Source: Methanobacteriaceae archaeon (GTDB taxonomy: Archaea; Methanobacteriota; Methanobacteria; Methanobacteriales; Methanobacteriaceae). Taken from it: a stretch of 34,272 bases of DNA. The notes under the pieces were generated by a model. That model saw only the letters and a list, made by a program, of their open reading frames with translations. It was not told where the DNA came from and made no database searches. A program made the translations under genes and the position numbers. Where the stretch lies: positions 1-34,272 of the forward strand of contig DAHVOW010000017.1 in assembly GCA_027318585.1 (NCBI GenBank), given 5' to 3'. Below are positions 7,199-15,524 of this stretch, in pieces (within the stretch, counting starts at the first letter, position 1; each line of letters begins with the position of its first letter).

Positions 7199-8476
7199 AT
7201 GAAAATCATATATTTAAAAGACCAGGAAGAAGTAGAACTATTAGAGAGATCCCAGATTGATGCAGAAAGTGTTGTTAAGCCAGTTCTGGAGATTATTAAT
7301 GGGGTGCGAAAACATGGAGATCGTAGAGTTAAGCAGTTCACGGAGAAGTTTGATGGTGCTTCACTTGGTGACTTCCTGGTGAGTAAAGAAGAAATAGAGT
7401 CTGCCCTGGAGAAGGTAGAACCTCAGGTTTTAGAGGCCCTGGAAAGTGCCGCTTTTAACATCCGCAAATTCCACCAGGCACAGCTTCCCCAGGAATGGTC
7501 CATCACCGTCCAGGATGGAATCACCGCCGGACAGATCATAAGACCCCTGGAGAAGGTGGGCTGTTACATCCCCGGGGGACGGGCGGTGTACCCCTCCACC
7601 ATCCTCATGACCGTCATCCCGGCCCGGGTGGCGGGTGTCAAAAAGGTGATATGCTGCACTCCCCCAGACCAGAACGGTGCAGTGAAGGATGTGGTCCTGG
7701 CCGCTGCACACCTGGCCGGCGCCCACCAGATCTACAAAGTGGGAGGAGCCCAGGCCATAGCTGCCATGGCCTACGGGACGGAATCCATCCCGGCCGTGGA
7801 TAAGATAGTGGGTCCTGGAAATATATACGTCACCGCCGCTAAAAAGCAGGTGTATGGAACGGTGGATATTGACTTCCCAGCCGGACCATCAGAGGTGTTA
7901 ATTCTGGCCGATGATGAAGCTAATGCCGAATACATTGCCCTGGATCTTTTAGCCCAGGCCGAACACGACCCGGAAGCAGCGTCAGTGCTGGTCACCACCT
8001 CCCCCACTCTGGCAGAGGAGGTCTGTCTACGAATAAAAGAGGAACTGCGCCTCACTAAAAGACGTGAGATCATCGAGGAATCCTTATCAAAATACGGTCG
8101 TATACTGGTAGCTCCTTCCCAAAAAGAAGCGATCCAGTTCACCAACCGCTACGCACCAGAGCACCTGATTATTATGACCCGTAAACCAGAAGAGGATATA
8201 AAGAGCATCATCAATGCTGGTTCCATTTTCCTGGGTGATTTAACCCCAGTTGCGGCGGGTGATTATGGGTCTGGGACTAACCACGTGCTTCCCACCTCTT
8301 TTTGTGCCCGTATGTACTCTGGTTTATCCACCGAATCCTTTCTGAAAAAACCCACCGTTCAAAAACTCACCAGAGAAGGCTTGGATAATCTAGAAAAGAC
8401 AGTGGTGACCCTCGCTGAATACGAAGGATTATATGCACACGCTGAATCATTTAAACGGAGAATAAACCGGAGTTAG
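7199..8476 (+). CDS. hisD: Histidinol dehydrogenase
   Basis: Catalyses the last two steps of histidine synthesis, L-histidinol to L-histidine with 2 NAD+, as a zinc enzyme. 425 aa, normal for the family. Visible signatures are GCYIPGGRAVYPST (121-134), VDKIVGPGNIYVTAAK (200-215) and DFPAGPSEVL (225-234), the zinc ligands Q253 and H256 in LLAQAEHDP, the catalytic EHL (E321, H322), and the zinc Asp355 in AGDYGSGTNHVLPT. I chose the ATG at 7199 because GGTGA lies 4 bases before it and homologues begin here. An in-frame start at 7085 would add 38 residues that look like AT-rich leader, not protein. No other his gene is near. It is transcribed alone from a region with unusual inverted repeats. Confidence 0.96.
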   Translation: MKIIYLKDQEEVELLERSQIDAESVVKPVLEIINGVRKHGDRRVKQFTEKFDGASLGDFLVSKEEIESALEKVEPQVLEALESAAFNIRKFHQAQLPQEWSITVQDGITAGQIIRPLEKVGCYIPGGRAVYPSTILMTVIPARVAGVKKVICCTPPDQNGAVKDVVLAAAHLAGAHQIYKVGGAQAIAAMAYGTESIPAVDKIVGPGNIYVTAAKKQVYGTVDIDFPAGPSEVLILADDEANAEYIALDLLAQAEHDPEAASVLVTTSPTLAEEVCLRIKEELRLTKRREIIEESLSKYGRILVAPSQKEAIQFTNRYAPEHLIIMTRKPEEDIKSIINAGSIFLGDLTPVAAGDYGSGTNHVLPTSFCARMYSGLSTESFLKKPTVQKLTREGLDNLEKTVVTLAEYEGLYAHAESFKRRINRS

Positions 8477-8570
8477 TGTATGAGTATAATAAACTCCACA
8501 ACTCGTAAAAATCATATTCTATAATATCAAAAAGTCGATACTTCTTAAAAAATAAGGCACTTTTATAAAC

Positions 8571-8688
8571 TGGACTTTAGAGATTATAGTGGTTACACCT
8601 ATGGTGAAATAATTTTTATGACCCAATTACTGGATTAAGTTAGATGTAAAAATCCATTATAGACAACATTTTTCATATAACGAGGTGA
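8571..8688 (+). promoter_or_regulatory. Probable aspS promoter and strong Shine-Dalgarno site
   Basis: TTTTATAAAC (8571-8580) is a plausible TATA box, giving a leader of roughly 90 bases. GAGGTGA (8682-8688) lies 6 bases before the TTG at 8695 and decides that start. The 8477-8694 gap otherwise shows only AT-rich sequence with no tRNA or clear hairpin. Confidence 0.45.
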
Positions 8689-8694
8689 ATTAAA

Positions 8695-10014
8695 TTGACA
8701 GAATCATTAGGAGATTGGAGAAGAACCCATTATTCACGACAAGTAAAACCGGATATGAACAGTCAGAAATTAACTCTCATGGGATGGATACACGAAATTC
8801 GTGACTTGGGCGGTATAATATTCCTACTTTTAAGGGACCGGGATGGTATAACCCAGATCACCGCTCCCAGCAAAAAGGTCTCATCGGAACTCTTTGAAGA
8901 GATCCGTAAACTCCGGAAGGAGTCGGTGGTGGCAATTAAGGGCACTGTCCAGGAATCAGGCAAGGCTCCGGGTGGAGTGGAAATCATACCCGAGGAGTTA
9001 AGACTTCTCAACCAGTCCCAGCAACCCCTGCCCCTCGATCCCACCGAAAAGGTGCGGGCAGAAATTGACACCCGGTTGGATTCACGTTATCTGGACTTAA
9101 GAAAGCACAGTGTGAACTCCATTTTCAAGATAAAAAGCAGAATGCTCCATTCAGTCCGGCTTTTTCTGGAAGAACAGGAATTTATAGAAATTAACACCCC
9201 CAAACTGGTGGCTTCAGCCACCGAGGGCGGTACAGAACTTTTCCCCATAACCTACTTTGAGAGGGAGGCCTTTCTGGGGCAGAGTCCCCAGCTTTATAAG
9301 CAGATGATGATGGCCACCAGTCTGGATAAGGTCTACGAGATCGCACCCATCTTCCGGGCCGAGGAACATGACACCCTCCGTCACCTTAACGAGGCCATTT
9401 CCATTGACGTAGAAGTGGCTTTCGCTGACCAGGACGATGTTATGATCCTTCTGGAGGAAATGGTGGCCAACGCCATAAAAGATGTGAAGGAAAACTGTGG
9501 TGAGGAACTGGAGACCATTGGTGTGGAATTGGAAGTTCCCAAAACACCATTCCCCCGTCTGAGGTACTCGGAAGTAGTGGACCTGGTAAACTCCCAGGGG
9601 GTTAACCTCCGTTACGGTGAAGACCTGTCCCGGGCTGCAGAGAAGGCCATGGGGGAGGTTATGGATGGTTACTATTTCATCAGTGACTGGCCCAGTGATA
9701 TCAAGCCCTTCTACGTTATGCCCAACAGTGAAAACCCCGAGGTCAGCCAGGCCTTTGATCTCATGTACCGTGACTTGGAAATATCATCCGGGGCTATGCG
9801 GGTGCACCTGCACGACCTCCTGGTGGAGCGCATAAAAAGTAAGGGACTTAACCCTGATTCCTTCAACCGTTACCTGGCGGCCTTCCAGTACGGTATGCCA
9901 CCCCACGCTGGTTGGGGTTTGGGTGCGGAGCGATTCACCATGTGTCTTACCGGTGCTAAGAACGTCCGGGAAACGGTTCTCTTCCCCAGGGACCGGAGAA
10001 GGTTAACACCTTAA
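8695..10014 (+). CDS. aspS: Aspartyl-tRNA synthetase (archaeal type, probably non-discriminating)
   Basis: Class IIb synthetase charging tRNA-Asp and, in archaea lacking AsnRS, probably tRNA-Asn for later amidation. 439 aa matches the archaeal type without the bacterial insertion domain. The N-terminal OB-fold anticodon domain is seen in MGWIHEIRDLGGIIFLLLRD (29-48). The catalytic core has FRAEEHDTLRHLNEA (motif 2, from about residue 220) and a C-terminal GWGLGAERF...NVRETVLFPRDRRR (motif 3). The His in WIHEI is at a position that I recall as Trp in discriminating archaeal enzymes, which hints at a relaxed tRNA choice; this is an inference. The TTG start is set by GAGGTGA upstream. It is monocistronic, ending in an 8-T run. 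Confidence 0.96.
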   Translation: MTESLGDWRRTHYSRQVKPDMNSQKLTLMGWIHEIRDLGGIIFLLLRDRDGITQITAPSKKVSSELFEEIRKLRKESVVAIKGTVQESGKAPGGVEIIPEELRLLNQSQQPLPLDPTEKVRAEIDTRLDSRYLDLRKHSVNSIFKIKSRMLHSVRLFLEEQEFIEINTPKLVASATEGGTELFPITYFEREAFLGQSPQLYKQMMMATSLDKVYEIAPIFRAEEHDTLRHLNEAISIDVEVAFADQDDVMILLEEMVANAIKDVKENCGEELETIGVELEVPKTPFPRLRYSEVVDLVNSQGVNLRYGEDLSRAAEKAMGEVMDGYYFISDWPSDIKPFYVMPNSENPEVSQAFDLMYRDLEISSGAMRVHLHDLLVERIKSKGLNPDSFNRYLAAFQYGMPPHAGWGLGAERFTMCLTGAKNVRETVLFPRDRRRLTP

Positions 10015-10021
10015 ACACCCA

Positions 10022-10047
10022 TTTTCTCCTTTTCTGATTTTTTTTAG
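10022..10047 (+). terminator. T-rich terminator after aspS
   Basis: ATTTTCTCCTTTTCTGA followed by eight Ts (10038-10045) directly after the aspS stop is a typical archaeal U-tract terminator. No hairpin is needed or seen. Confidence 0.6.
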
Positions 10048-10072
10048 TAAATATGAAGTTGTTTTGATTTTC

Positions 10073-11377
10073 ATGCCAAAATTCGATATCGCAGTGGTGG
10101 GTGGAGGTGCAGCGGGCTGTATGGCCGCCATACAAGCCAGTCACCAGGATAAGAGGGTGGTGCTTCTGGAGAGAAACCCTGAAATAGGGAGGAAAATCCT
10201 TTTAACTGGCAATGGACGCTGCAATCTCACCAACAATTCACCCCTGCCGATTTTTATAGAAAAGTTTGGGAGGAGGGGATCATTTTTTCGCTCCGCCTTG
10301 GGCAGCTTCAGTAACACGGACCTGATGGAATTTTTCCAAAAAGCAGGTCTGGAAGTAAAAGAAGAGACTGGAGGAAGAATATTCCCCCAAACTGACCGTT
10401 CCCAATCCGTGCTGGATGTGCTCCGGGCCAGGTTAAAAGAACTTAAAGTGAAGGTTATTTACAACTACCGGGTGGAGGATTTAAGAAAACTGGACGGTTA
10501 CTTCCATCTGTCTGGTAAAAAAGGACGGTGGGAATACCAGCCCCATGAGCCTGGTGATGATGACATCGGAGAAAAAACCACCATTAATCATCTTATTCTG
10601 GCCAGCCGAGTTATACTGTGTACCGGGGGGGCCTCCTACCCTAAGACCGGGTCTAGCGGTGATGGTTATCACCTGGCGCAGAATTTTGGCCACCAAATAA
10701 CCCCCCTCAAACCGGGCTTGGTGCCCTTGAAGATCAAAGAAAGCTGGGCCCGTTCCCTGCAAGGAGTGGTGCTTAAAGGTGTGGGCCTTACCTTCAGACA
10801 CGGCAAAAGAGGGAAGATAAAGGGGGAGGGGGATATCCTTTTCACTCACTTCGGTGTTTCTGGACCCACTCTGCTAGATCTCAGCCAGGAAGTGGTTAAG
10901 GTCCTGGATAAGGAAGGTGAAATAATGCTTTACCTTGATCTGATGCCCCAAATCAACCGGGACCAGTTAGAAGAGGTCTTGCTTAATGATTTTAAAAAAT
11001 ACGGTAAACGGGAGTTGCAGAATTATCTCCGTTTCCATCTGCCCCAGGGATTCATCAAGGCCTTCCTGGAACTAGTGGATACTGACCCACATCAGAACCT
11101 GAACCAGATAGATCGAAACGGGCGTATCAAAATTTTGGATAATATAAAAGGCCTGGAAATGACAGTTAACGGACACCTGCCACTATCTAAGGCCATGGTT
11201 ACTTGTGGAGGTGTTTCAAGGAATGAAATTTATCCAGAGACCATGGAATCTCGTTTGGTACCGGGAATGTACCTAGCCGGGGAGATTATAGATGGATGTG
11301 CCCCCAGTGGTGGTTATAATTTACAGCAGGCATTCTCTACCGGTTTTCTGGCAGGTAGAAGTGCCAGTGCAGAGTAA
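10073..11377 (+). CDS. HI0933/BaiN-family FAD-dependent oxidoreductase
   Basis: Cytoplasmic flavoprotein of the HI0933-like group. The dinucleotide-binding fold opens the protein: FDIAVVGGGAAGCMAAI (4-20), with Gly10-12 and Gly15. The family signature GRKILLTGNGRCNLTN follows (39-54), as does LCTGGASYPKTGSSGDGY in the middle. The C-terminal FAD motif reads GMYLAGEIIDGCAPSGGYNLQQA. Length (434 aa) fits. The physiological substrate of most members is unknown; some reduce unsaturated steroids, which is unlikely here. I chose the ATG at 10073 over a TTG nine bases earlier because homologues begin just before the GxGxxG strand. No strong ribosome site is visible. It sits about 60 bases after aspS but beyond a terminator, so it is probably its own unit. 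Confidence 0.9.
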   Translation: MPKFDIAVVGGGAAGCMAAIQASHQDKRVVLLERNPEIGRKILLTGNGRCNLTNNSPLPIFIEKFGRRGSFFRSALGSFSNTDLMEFFQKAGLEVKEETGGRIFPQTDRSQSVLDVLRARLKELKVKVIYNYRVEDLRKLDGYFHLSGKKGRWEYQPHEPGDDDIGEKTTINHLILASRVILCTGGASYPKTGSSGDGYHLAQNFGHQITPLKPGLVPLKIKESWARSLQGVVLKGVGLTFRHGKRGKIKGEGDILFTHFGVSGPTLLDLSQEVVKVLDKEGEIMLYLDLMPQINRDQLEEVLLNDFKKYGKRELQNYLRFHLPQGFIKAFLELVDTDPHQNLNQIDRNGRIKILDNIKGLEMTVNGHLPLSKAMVTCGGVSRNEIYPETMESRLVPGMYLAGEIIDGCAPSGGYNLQQAFSTGFLAGRSASAE

Positions 11378-11412
11378 AATAAAAAGAATATAGAATAAGG
11401 GTTTTATTTATT

Positions 11413-12039
11413 TCAGGATTTAACCTTCTTCTTGGCTTTAACGTACTTTTCAATGGCCCGGGTCCCAAAGTAGAAACCGATTATTATGGCCATTATGGCG
11501 GTGAAACTTTGGATCAGGATGGTCACTGGTTGGCCAGGAATATACTGCACACCACCAAAGGCCAAAAGGGGCATCATAGCAAAGTAAACTGCTACAAAAG
11601 ACACGGTAAGAGCCTTTCTCACCTCGCCAGTGTTCAGTGGTGCCGTGCCAGACATGTAGTTGACCAACACTACCATACCGAAGAAGGTCACCAGTCCCAT
11701 GGAAACGAATAACCAGTATACTGGGAAGCCCATAAGGTATATTATCAGGGGGATAATCACAAGATCTATAATAATCAGCAAAGTGATGATTTTAAGGGCG
11801 TTTTTCCATTTTTTTTCATTGGAAATACGTATCTTCCGGAGGAGGTTATCCCTTTCTTTAGTTAGCTTGATCTTATCCTTATCCAACCATTCAACCTGTC
11901 TTTCCAGGTCGTTTTTTAGGGTTTCTATCTTGTTCAGCTTCTCCAGGTCCAGCTCCTGGATCTGGTGTTCCAGATCCATTTTTTGGCGTTGAAGTTCATT
12001 GACTTGTCTTTCCAGTTGTTCTCTTTCCTGTTCACTCAT
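11413..12039 (-). CDS. Coiled-coil membrane protein, unknown function
   Basis: Not recognised as a named family. The first about 75 of 208 residues are extremely Glu/Gln/Lys/Leu-rich with a heptad pattern (repeated LERQ, LxxQ units) and should form a long cytoplasmic coiled coil. A basic stretch (RKIRISNEKKWKN) follows. Four hydrophobic segments come next, at roughly 83-105, 107-130, 145-165 and 172-195, and the protein ends with a Lys-rich tail. No catalytic motif is visible. A minus-strand TATA box, CTTATAAACT (12097-12106), gives a short leader. It converges on the flavoprotein gene with only 35 bases between the stops. It might be a membrane-tethered scaffold or oligomerising channel-like protein, but that is speculation. 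Confidence 0.75.
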   Translation of the reverse strand: MSEQEREQLERQVNELQRQKMDLEHQIQELDLEKLNKIETLKNDLERQVEWLDKDKIKLTKERDNLLRKIRISNEKKWKNALKIITLLIIIDLVIIPLIIYLMGFPVYWLFVSMGLVTFFGMVVLVNYMSGTAPLNTGEVRKALTVSFVAVYFAMMPLLAFGGVQYIPGQPVTILIQSFTAIMAIIIGFYFGTRAIEKYVKAKKKVKS

Positions 12040-12096
12040 GCTAAGCCCCCTGGAAATAATAAAGACTAAATTTAACTATGTTCAGACTATTATTTA

Positions 12097-12106
12097 AGTT
12101 TATAAG
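12097..12106 (-). promoter_or_regulatory. TATA box for the coiled-coil membrane protein gene
   Basis: CTTATAAACT on the minus strand, about 60 bases before the ATG at 12039, predicts a leader of roughly 35-40 bases. Confidence 0.4.
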
Positions 12107-12236
12107 TGGGACAGATGAAAATTATTGTAAAGATTAGAATCTTCCAACGGTTAACAGAATATGGATCATCCGGTAAGAATACTAAATCTAAACCCATCAA
12201 CAGTTAAATTAATCCACCCCTTCTTAGTGATCAGAT

Positions 12237-12773
12237 ATGATCAGTGTAGTATACAATATCAATATTTATAGGCAAGTTCTGAGAGATATTATTAAACAGG
12301 ATGATCTAGTGGTGGAGTTAGGGTGTCATCTTGGCAATTCAACCAAGATCATGTCGGAAATGGCCCCGGAAGGAAAGATAATTGCGCTGGATAAATCCGA
12401 AGAAGCATCCCAATCCATGAATAAACTCACGAGTTCGTATTCTAATACCGAGTTCTTAAAGGCAGATGTACGTCTTCATGAAACTCTGGAAAAGGTAGCC
12501 CTGATGATAAAGGACCACGGTGGCTGTGATGTGTTGTCCATTGATTTAGGTGGAGGCCACTATCCCGATACCACCTTCAAGGTATTCTTCATCTGGTCAT
12601 CAACTTTAAGACCCAGGGATACTATAATTAGAAATAGAGGACTTTTGGATTTCCTGCACTCCTCATCAAGTTCAGAGATAATTAAATCCCAGGAGGGCTG
12701 GTTGGAATCCTCTGGTGGGGATGGTGTGCCTCCCCGGCTTAAAGAACTCCAACTATGGTCCACCAATATTTAA
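12237..12773 (+). CDS. SAM-dependent methyltransferase-like protein
   Basis: A 178-aa Rossmann-fold protein resembling class I methyltransferases. Motif I is LVVELGCHLGNSTKI (25-39), motif II is KIIALDKSEEA with the acidic residue for the SAM ribose, and CDVLSIDLGGGHYPDTTF is the motif IV-like strand. The C-terminal part is short and has no recognisable substrate domain. The start has a GTGAT ribosome site 5 bases upstream. It ends 14 bases before the ADTH synthase ATG, and the SD of that gene follows its stop at once, so the two are surely co-transcribed. The link suggests a role near aromatic amino acid synthesis or simply a stable operon; the substrate is unknown. Catalytic activity is not certain. 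Confidence 0.75.
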   Translation: MISVVYNINIYRQVLRDIIKQDDLVVELGCHLGNSTKIMSEMAPEGKIIALDKSEEASQSMNKLTSSYSNTEFLKADVRLHETLEKVALMIKDHGGCDVLSIDLGGGHYPDTTFKVFFIWSSTLRPRDTIIRNRGLLDFLHSSSSSEIIKSQEGWLESSGGDGVPPRLKELQLWSTNI

Positions 12774-12774
12774 C

Positions 12775-12782
12775 AAGGAGGG
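12775..12782 (+). promoter_or_regulatory. Strong Shine-Dalgarno site deciding the AroA' start
   Basis: AAGGAGGG lies directly after the upstream stop and 5 bases before the ATG at 12788. It excludes the longer in-frame start at 12755, which would overlap the methyltransferase gene. Confidence 0.75.
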
Positions 12783-12787
12783 TAGTT

Positions 12788-13582
12788 ATGATCGGCAAGC
12801 GAATCAGGATCGAAAGGATATTGAATCGAAAAACAGGAAGATGCGTGATTGTACCCATGGATCATGGGGTTTCCATTGGACCGGTACCCGGCATAATCAA
12901 TATGGCCCACACCATAGATGAAGCAGCCAGTGGCGGTGCTAATGCAGTTATAATGCATAAGGGAATGGTTGGCAGCGGACACCGGGGATATGGAAGAGAT
13001 ATAGGTTTGATAATCCATCTTTCAGCCAGCACTGGCCTGGGACCAGACCCCAACCATAAGGTGCTGGTTACTTCAGTGGAAAAAGCCATCCAAATGGGAG
13101 CCGATGCTGTTTCCGTGCATGTGAATGTGGGATCCAAGAAGGAACCCGAGATGCTCATGCAGCTGGGGAGTATTGCCGAGATCTGTGATGACTGGGGAAT
13201 GCCTCTCATCGCCATGATGTACCCCCGGGGCAAGAAGATCGACAATGAACACGATGCTGAGGTAGTTAAAATTGCATCACGGGCAGGAGCAGAACTGGGA
13301 GCAGATATAATAAAGACCAACTACACTGGGGATCCGGACACCTTTCAGGAAGTCATTGATGGCTGCCCGGTGCCTTTGGTAATAGCTGGAGGTCCCCGGG
13401 TGGAAACCGACCGGGAACTTCTGGAAATGGTGAAAAACTCGGTGGATGTGGGAGGCGCTGGAGTGGCCATTGGCCGTAACATTTTCCAGGCCAAATCACC
13501 CCAGAAGACCACCCAGGCCATTGCAGAAATAGTTCACAACAATCTGGGAGTGGACGAGGCCCTTAAAATACTGAATGGGTAA
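12788..13582 (+). CDS. aroA': 2-amino-3,7-dideoxy-D-threo-hept-6-ulosonate synthase (ADTH synthase)
   Basis: First step of the archaeal route to 3-dehydroquinate. This class I aldolase-like enzyme performs a transaldolase reaction joining a 6-deoxy-5-ketofructose phosphate unit to aspartate semialdehyde, replacing DAHP synthase. 264 aa. Landmarks are VPMDHGVSIGPVPG (22-35, D25), MMYPRGKKI (143-151, Y145), and IIKTNYTGD (174-182) with the Schiff-base lysine K176. D25, Y145 and K176 keep the spacing of the catalytic Asp, Tyr and Lys that I recall for the Methanocaldococcus enzyme, at a constant offset of 8. C-terminal VIAGGPR and GVAIGRNIFQ form the phosphate site. The partner dehydroquinate synthase gene follows after 17 bases. 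Confidence 0.95.
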   Translation: MIGKRIRIERILNRKTGRCVIVPMDHGVSIGPVPGIINMAHTIDEAASGGANAVIMHKGMVGSGHRGYGRDIGLIIHLSASTGLGPDPNHKVLVTSVEKAIQMGADAVSVHVNVGSKKEPEMLMQLGSIAEICDDWGMPLIAMMYPRGKKIDNEHDAEVVKIASRAGAELGADIIKTNYTGDPDTFQEVIDGCPVPLVIAGGPRVETDRELLEMVKNSVDVGGAGVAIGRNIFQAKSPQKTTQAIAEIVHNNLGVDEALKILNG

Positions 13583-13599
13583 TTAAGGTGGAAGTAAAC

Positions 13600-14724
13600 A
13601 TGAAATTTGCCTGGATAATGGCTGAAGGTACCGAATGGGACCAGAAGAAGACCTTCATCACCACTGCCTTGGAGTCAGGGATGGACCACGTGGTGGACTT
13701 CACTGACGTTGATAAAATTCGCAAACTGGGAAACATAACCGTTATATCGGATATGGAAGGATCAGATATCGTATTGGTGGGTCGAAATGGAGAAGGGGAC
13801 AGCACCCTGCCCTTACCCCAGGATCTTACCCAATCCAAAGATTTAACCGCAGTGCGTCATTTAAAAAAGAGGGGTAAAGTAACCGCTGCTTATGTGGAGA
13901 TCACCAGTAAAAGACACGAAGAACTGGCTTCCCTATTGGGAAGAGAGGCCGATTATTTGATACTGCTGGGACGGGACTGGAAAGTGATACCCCTGGAGAA
14001 CATAATCGCCGATCTGCAAAAGGAAGAGGTGAAACTCGTAGCCTCGGTGGCTGATTATGATGAGGCCAAGTTGGCCCTGGAGACCCTGGAGTACGGTACC
14101 GAGGGTGTGATGATATCTCCCCAGGAAGTGGGAGAGATCAAGAAGGTAGCGGAGTTACTGGAAAAAATTGAATCTGAAGCTTACAGCCTTAAAGTAGCCA
14201 CAGTTACCCGGGTGGAACCGGTTGGAAGTGGTGACCGGGTGTGCGTGGACACCTGCAGCATGATGTCCCTGGGGGAGGGTATGCTGGTGGGATCCTACAG
14301 TCAGGGACTTTTCCTGGTGCATAGTGAATCCTTAGAGAGTGAATACGTGGCTTCCAGACCATTTCGGGTTAACGCCGGCCCGGTGCATGCTTATGTAATG
14401 GCTCCCGGTAATCGTACCCGTTATCTATCAGAAATTCAAACTGGCGATGAAGTTCTGGCGGTGGATAAGAATGGTAAATCTCGAAGCGTCATAGTGGGAA
14501 GGGTTAAAATAGAGAAAAGACCCCTGATGCTGGTGGAAGCAGAAACTGAAGGAGTGGTACTTCGGACTCTCCTGCAGAATGCCGAGACCATAAGACTGGT
14601 AGCTGAAGACGGTACACCCATATCGGTAGCAGATCTTAAAGTGGGTCACAAGATAAGGGTCTACCTGGATGAATCGGCCCGTCACTTTGGGATGGCCATC
14701 GAAGAGAGCATAATCGAGAAATAG
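13600..14724 (+). CDS. aroB': 3-dehydroquinate synthase II
   Basis: Second step of the archaeal shikimate entry: NAD-dependent oxidative deamination and cyclisation of ADTH to 3-dehydroquinate, unrelated in sequence to bacterial AroB. 374 aa, close to the family's usual size. It starts MKFAWIMAEGTEWDQKK and carries the family's typical middle and end: VATVTRVEPVGSGDRVCVDT, GEGMLVGSYSQGLFLVHSES and RPFRVNAGPVHAYV. The ATG at 13600 is set by AAGGTGG 8 bases before it; the GTG at 13588 falls inside that SD. It is the last gene of the methyltransferase-aroA'-aroB' operon and is followed by a T-rich stretch (14747-14760). Confidence 0.95.
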   Translation: MKFAWIMAEGTEWDQKKTFITTALESGMDHVVDFTDVDKIRKLGNITVISDMEGSDIVLVGRNGEGDSTLPLPQDLTQSKDLTAVRHLKKRGKVTAAYVEITSKRHEELASLLGREADYLILLGRDWKVIPLENIIADLQKEEVKLVASVADYDEAKLALETLEYGTEGVMISPQEVGEIKKVAELLEKIESEAYSLKVATVTRVEPVGSGDRVCVDTCSMMSLGEGMLVGSYSQGLFLVHSESLESEYVASRPFRVNAGPVHAYVMAPGNRTRYLSEIQTGDEVLAVDKNGKSRSVIVGRVKIEKRPLMLVEAETEGVVLRTLLQNAETIRLVAEDGTPISVADLKVGHKIRVYLDESARHFGMAIEESIIEK

Positions 14725-14954
14725 GGTTAATCCTTCAATTATCTCTCATTTTATTATTCTAAAATTAAGTAGGATGTCTATGGACCGTGATCAGGGTGAA
14801 TTAAGAGTCCAGTAAGAAAAAACCAGCTCCTCGCCCGGATGATGGGGAGGTTCGCTTTTGAAAGGAATGCTATAATTAACGGGCCGGTCGATGTTAAAAC
14901 CCTATTCACAGGCGGATCCGGGAATAAAAAATACAAATGCAGGGAGTGATGAGA
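14725..14954. other. 230-base intergenic region with hairpins, no gene recognised
   Basis: Between aroB' and thpR. It begins with a T-rich stretch (CATTTTATTATTC) likely to end the aro operon. A GC-rich stem, CCTC(G)CCC / GGGGAGG (14829-14836 with 14844-14850, 7-base loop, one bulged G), lies further on. On the minus strand it is followed 6 bases later by six Ts (14817-14822). A weaker pair TGGAC / GTCCA is at 14781-14785 and 14807-14811. No open frame of useful length, tRNA or box C/D RNA was found. A small RNA is possible but unproven. The SD of thpR (14942-14950) is at the right end. Confidence 0.4.
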
Positions 14955-15506
14955 TTGAGAGCATTTATGGCTGTGGAGATAGATTTCAGGTTGATAAACA
15001 AAATTTTAAAGGTGCAAGAAGCAATTAAAATGGCTGATGCACAGGTTAAATTTGTGGATGGGGAGAACCTGCACTTCACGGTTAAGTTCTTCGGAGACAT
15101 CACACCGGACCAGGCCCAGCAGATTACCAGCCTGACCGACAGCCGGTTGGAGGACCAGAAATCATTCCAGATGTACATAAAGGGTACGGGAGTTTTCCCC
15201 AACCTGGACCGGCCCCGGGTGTTATGGCTGGGAGTGGATGATCCTCAGGAATTTTCCCAGTTACAGGAGAAACTGGATGACGACTGGGTGAGGATGGGCT
15301 TCCGCAAGGAGCGTAGCTACATACCCCACCTTACCATCGGCCGGGTTAAGGGACCTCGAAATCGGGAGGCCCTCATCAGCAAAATCAGAGAACTGGAAAC
15401 AGTGGATATTGGGCCCTTACCAGTGAATAAACTGGTACTTAAACAGAGTGAGCTAACACCAGTAGGTCCCATCTACACTGACCTTCAGGATTTCCCCCTG
15501 GGTTAG
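14955..15506 (+). CDS. thpR: RNA 2',3'-cyclic phosphodiesterase (2H family)
   Basis: Small 2H-phosphoesterase (183 aa), formerly 2'-5' RNA ligase LigT, which opens 2',3'-cyclic phosphate ends of RNA to 2'-phosphates. Both HxTx motifs are visible: HFTV (H40, T42) and HLTI (H124, T126). The start is a TTG: GGGAGTGAT (14942-14950) lies 4 bases before it, and the product then begins (M)RAFMAVEID, the usual N-terminus of the family. ATGs at 14937 and 14949 are too close to or inside the SD. The stop abuts the CCA transferase gene, so the two form a tRNA/RNA-end processing operon. Physiological substrate in archaea is not settled. Confidence 0.92.
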   Translation: MRAFMAVEIDFRLINKILKVQEAIKMADAQVKFVDGENLHFTVKFFGDITPDQAQQITSLTDSRLEDQKSFQMYIKGTGVFPNLDRPRVLWLGVDDPQEFSQLQEKLDDDWVRMGFRKERSYIPHLTIGRVKGPRNREALISKIRELETVDIGPLPVNKLVLKQSELTPVGPIYTDLQDFPLG

Positions 15507-15524
15507 TTGAGAGGTGCGAATTTT

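Noticed and set aside
7430..8145. Minus-strand open frames within hisD
   Set aside because: Overlap the catalytic core of hisD in full and show low-complexity composition typical of complement frames.
12228..12243. Paired TGATCA sites around the methyltransferase start codon
   Set aside because: The first copy includes the ribosome site GTGAT and the second the start codon; six-base sites are too short to call an operator.
12862..13320. 152-codon minus-strand frame inside aroA'
   Set aside because: Antisense shadow of a conserved enzyme without a start signal.
14821..14930. tRNA gene or box C/D guide RNA
   Set aside because: ATGATGG resembles box C, but no CTGA box D at a fitting distance and no cloverleaf or TTCGA arm with partner were found.
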